This document shows, piece after piece, positions 63,270 through 64,000 of a DNA stretch of 64,000 bases (within the stretch, counting starts at the first letter, position 1; each line of letters starts with the position of its first letter). The notes below the pieces were generated by a model that saw only the letters and a program-made list of their open reading frames with translations, made no database searches and was not told the origin of the DNA. Position numbers and translations under genes: made by a program. Origin of the DNA: Flectonema sp. DT1601 (lineage: Eukaryota; Euglenozoa; Diplonemea; Diplonemida; Diplonemidae); contig OZ025810.1 of assembly GCA_964019425.1 (NCBI GenBank), positions 868,001-932,000 of the forward strand, written 5' to 3'.

Positions 63270-64000
63270 CAGAAATCATAAATGTTGTTTTTAGTGTGTG
63301 TGCGTTGTTCCAAATGGCAGTCACTCATTTTGTCGTTTGCGGTGAAGTGTTGTTCCTTGAACAAAAAAAGAAAGTTAAAACTCGCATCCCTCCCCCCGCA
63401 AAAATTTCTGTTTCATTTTGTTTTATTTAGTATCCCCCCCTGTTATACTTTTTGTTTTTATAACAAAAGAGTGCGCCGCTAGTAGTGTGCTACGAACTAG
63501 CTAGCATAAGAACTGTTTTTTTCTTTTAACTTCGGTTAAGTGTAAGTTGTAACGGACTACAGGGCATGGGACGCTCAACCTGTTAGTACGTGGTCCCCGA
63601 ATTATCAGATTCGACAACGTTTTCTGGTCAATAAGACAAATAATATAGTTATCTCTTTATATTTTTTCTTTTTATTTTTTTCTTTTTTCTAAAAGTAATT
63701 TTTTTTGATTAACAACTACAAATATTTTTCAGTCAAGTACTGGATATTAATTTTGTTTTCTTCAATATCTAAAGTTGTTACTCTCTTTACATTGTCAAAG
63801 TTTCACCCCTGTGGCATGCGCCTCCTCTCTTGGCGAAAATAGGTGTTATCAACCATCCTTAACACTTGCTCTTATGTCAAGTGGGTCTTAACACGAATAC
63901 TGATGGTCACAACGTCCCTTCACGCCTGAGGGATTCTTTACGGTTGTGTGGTATCGAATGACTGATACCCCGTAAGCTTACCATGATGTACAAGTGTTAG

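Larger units (their letters stand above)
61595..64000 (+). repeat. Duplicated module, copy 2 (continues to the window edge)
   Basis: Near-identical to 54046-56451. From about 63850 the left edge of a further copy starts, as it does after copy 1, and runs off the window. Confidence 0.93.

Noticed and set aside
50721-63364. Long minus-strand open frames across the LRR arrays with a repeated LRLDKSRDVRDEQ peptide
   Set aside because: Antisense shadows of a 75-bp in-frame repeat; no start context and no independent coding features.

Overview
The window is nuclear DNA from an intron-bearing eukaryotic microbe. It holds spliceosomal GT-AG introns and clear orthologues of eukaryotic housekeeping genes: PLAA/Ufd3, Crooked-neck/CLF1, the large primase subunit PRIM2, an eIF4E-family protein, a TBC Rab-GAP and an EEF2KMT-like methyltransferase. 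Intergenic DNA is AT-rich and full of long A and T homopolymers. Every recognisable host gene is on the + strand, and most have an AG acceptor-like site just before the ATG with no obvious donor. That layout, an Alba protein with a C-terminal RGG tail, an EF-hand protein whose N-terminus recalls kinetoplastid flagellar proteins, and LINEs with an APE endonuclease, RNase H and terminal zinc finger together suggest a euglenozoan-type flagellate. This placement is an inference and is not proven.

Layout. Bases 1-46,100 are a co-directional block of ordinary genes: giant coiled-coil protein (5' end off-window); GST-like/CCR4-type EEP protein; eIF4E-like protein with a Q-rich tail; a 4.9-kb gene-free homopolymer stretch; PLAA; CRNKL1; EEF2KMT-like; membrane-anchored ferritin-like protein; TBC/F-box protein; secreted beta-trefoil protein; membrane CAP protein; PRIM2; PLAC8 protein; small helical protein; EF-hand protein; Alba/RGG protein. 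Introns could be placed in six of these genes (ten introns). All lie in the last quarter of the coding sequence, and most have an A-rich rather than pyrimidine-rich tract before the acceptor. One PRIM2 intron is 3.2 kb long and is filled by a two-unit tandem array; the other nine are 57-104 nt.

Bases 46,100-64,000 are a repetitive, duplicating region. It holds a 5'-truncated, internally inverted and deleted LINE; two full-length genes for a ubiquitin-like plus leucine-rich-repeat protein (516 aa each); truncated LRR cassettes interrupted by a LINE 3' end; a broken OTU/ZZ gene between 170-bp direct repeats; a cyclase-like/DEP gene between 54-bp direct repeats; and a module of about 2.3-2.4 kb present nearly identically at 54.05-56.45 kb and 61.6-64.0 kb.

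The most interesting signal is in the LRR genes. The two paralogues are almost identical over their first ~130 residues and over the LRR scaffold, but differ strongly at four codons per 25-aa repeat. Those codons nearly always keep T or C at the third base while the first two bases vary. With promoterless LRR cassettes of the same sequence nearby, this looks like a surface-diversification system. Positive selection, gene conversion and targeted mutagenesis cannot be told apart from this window alone.
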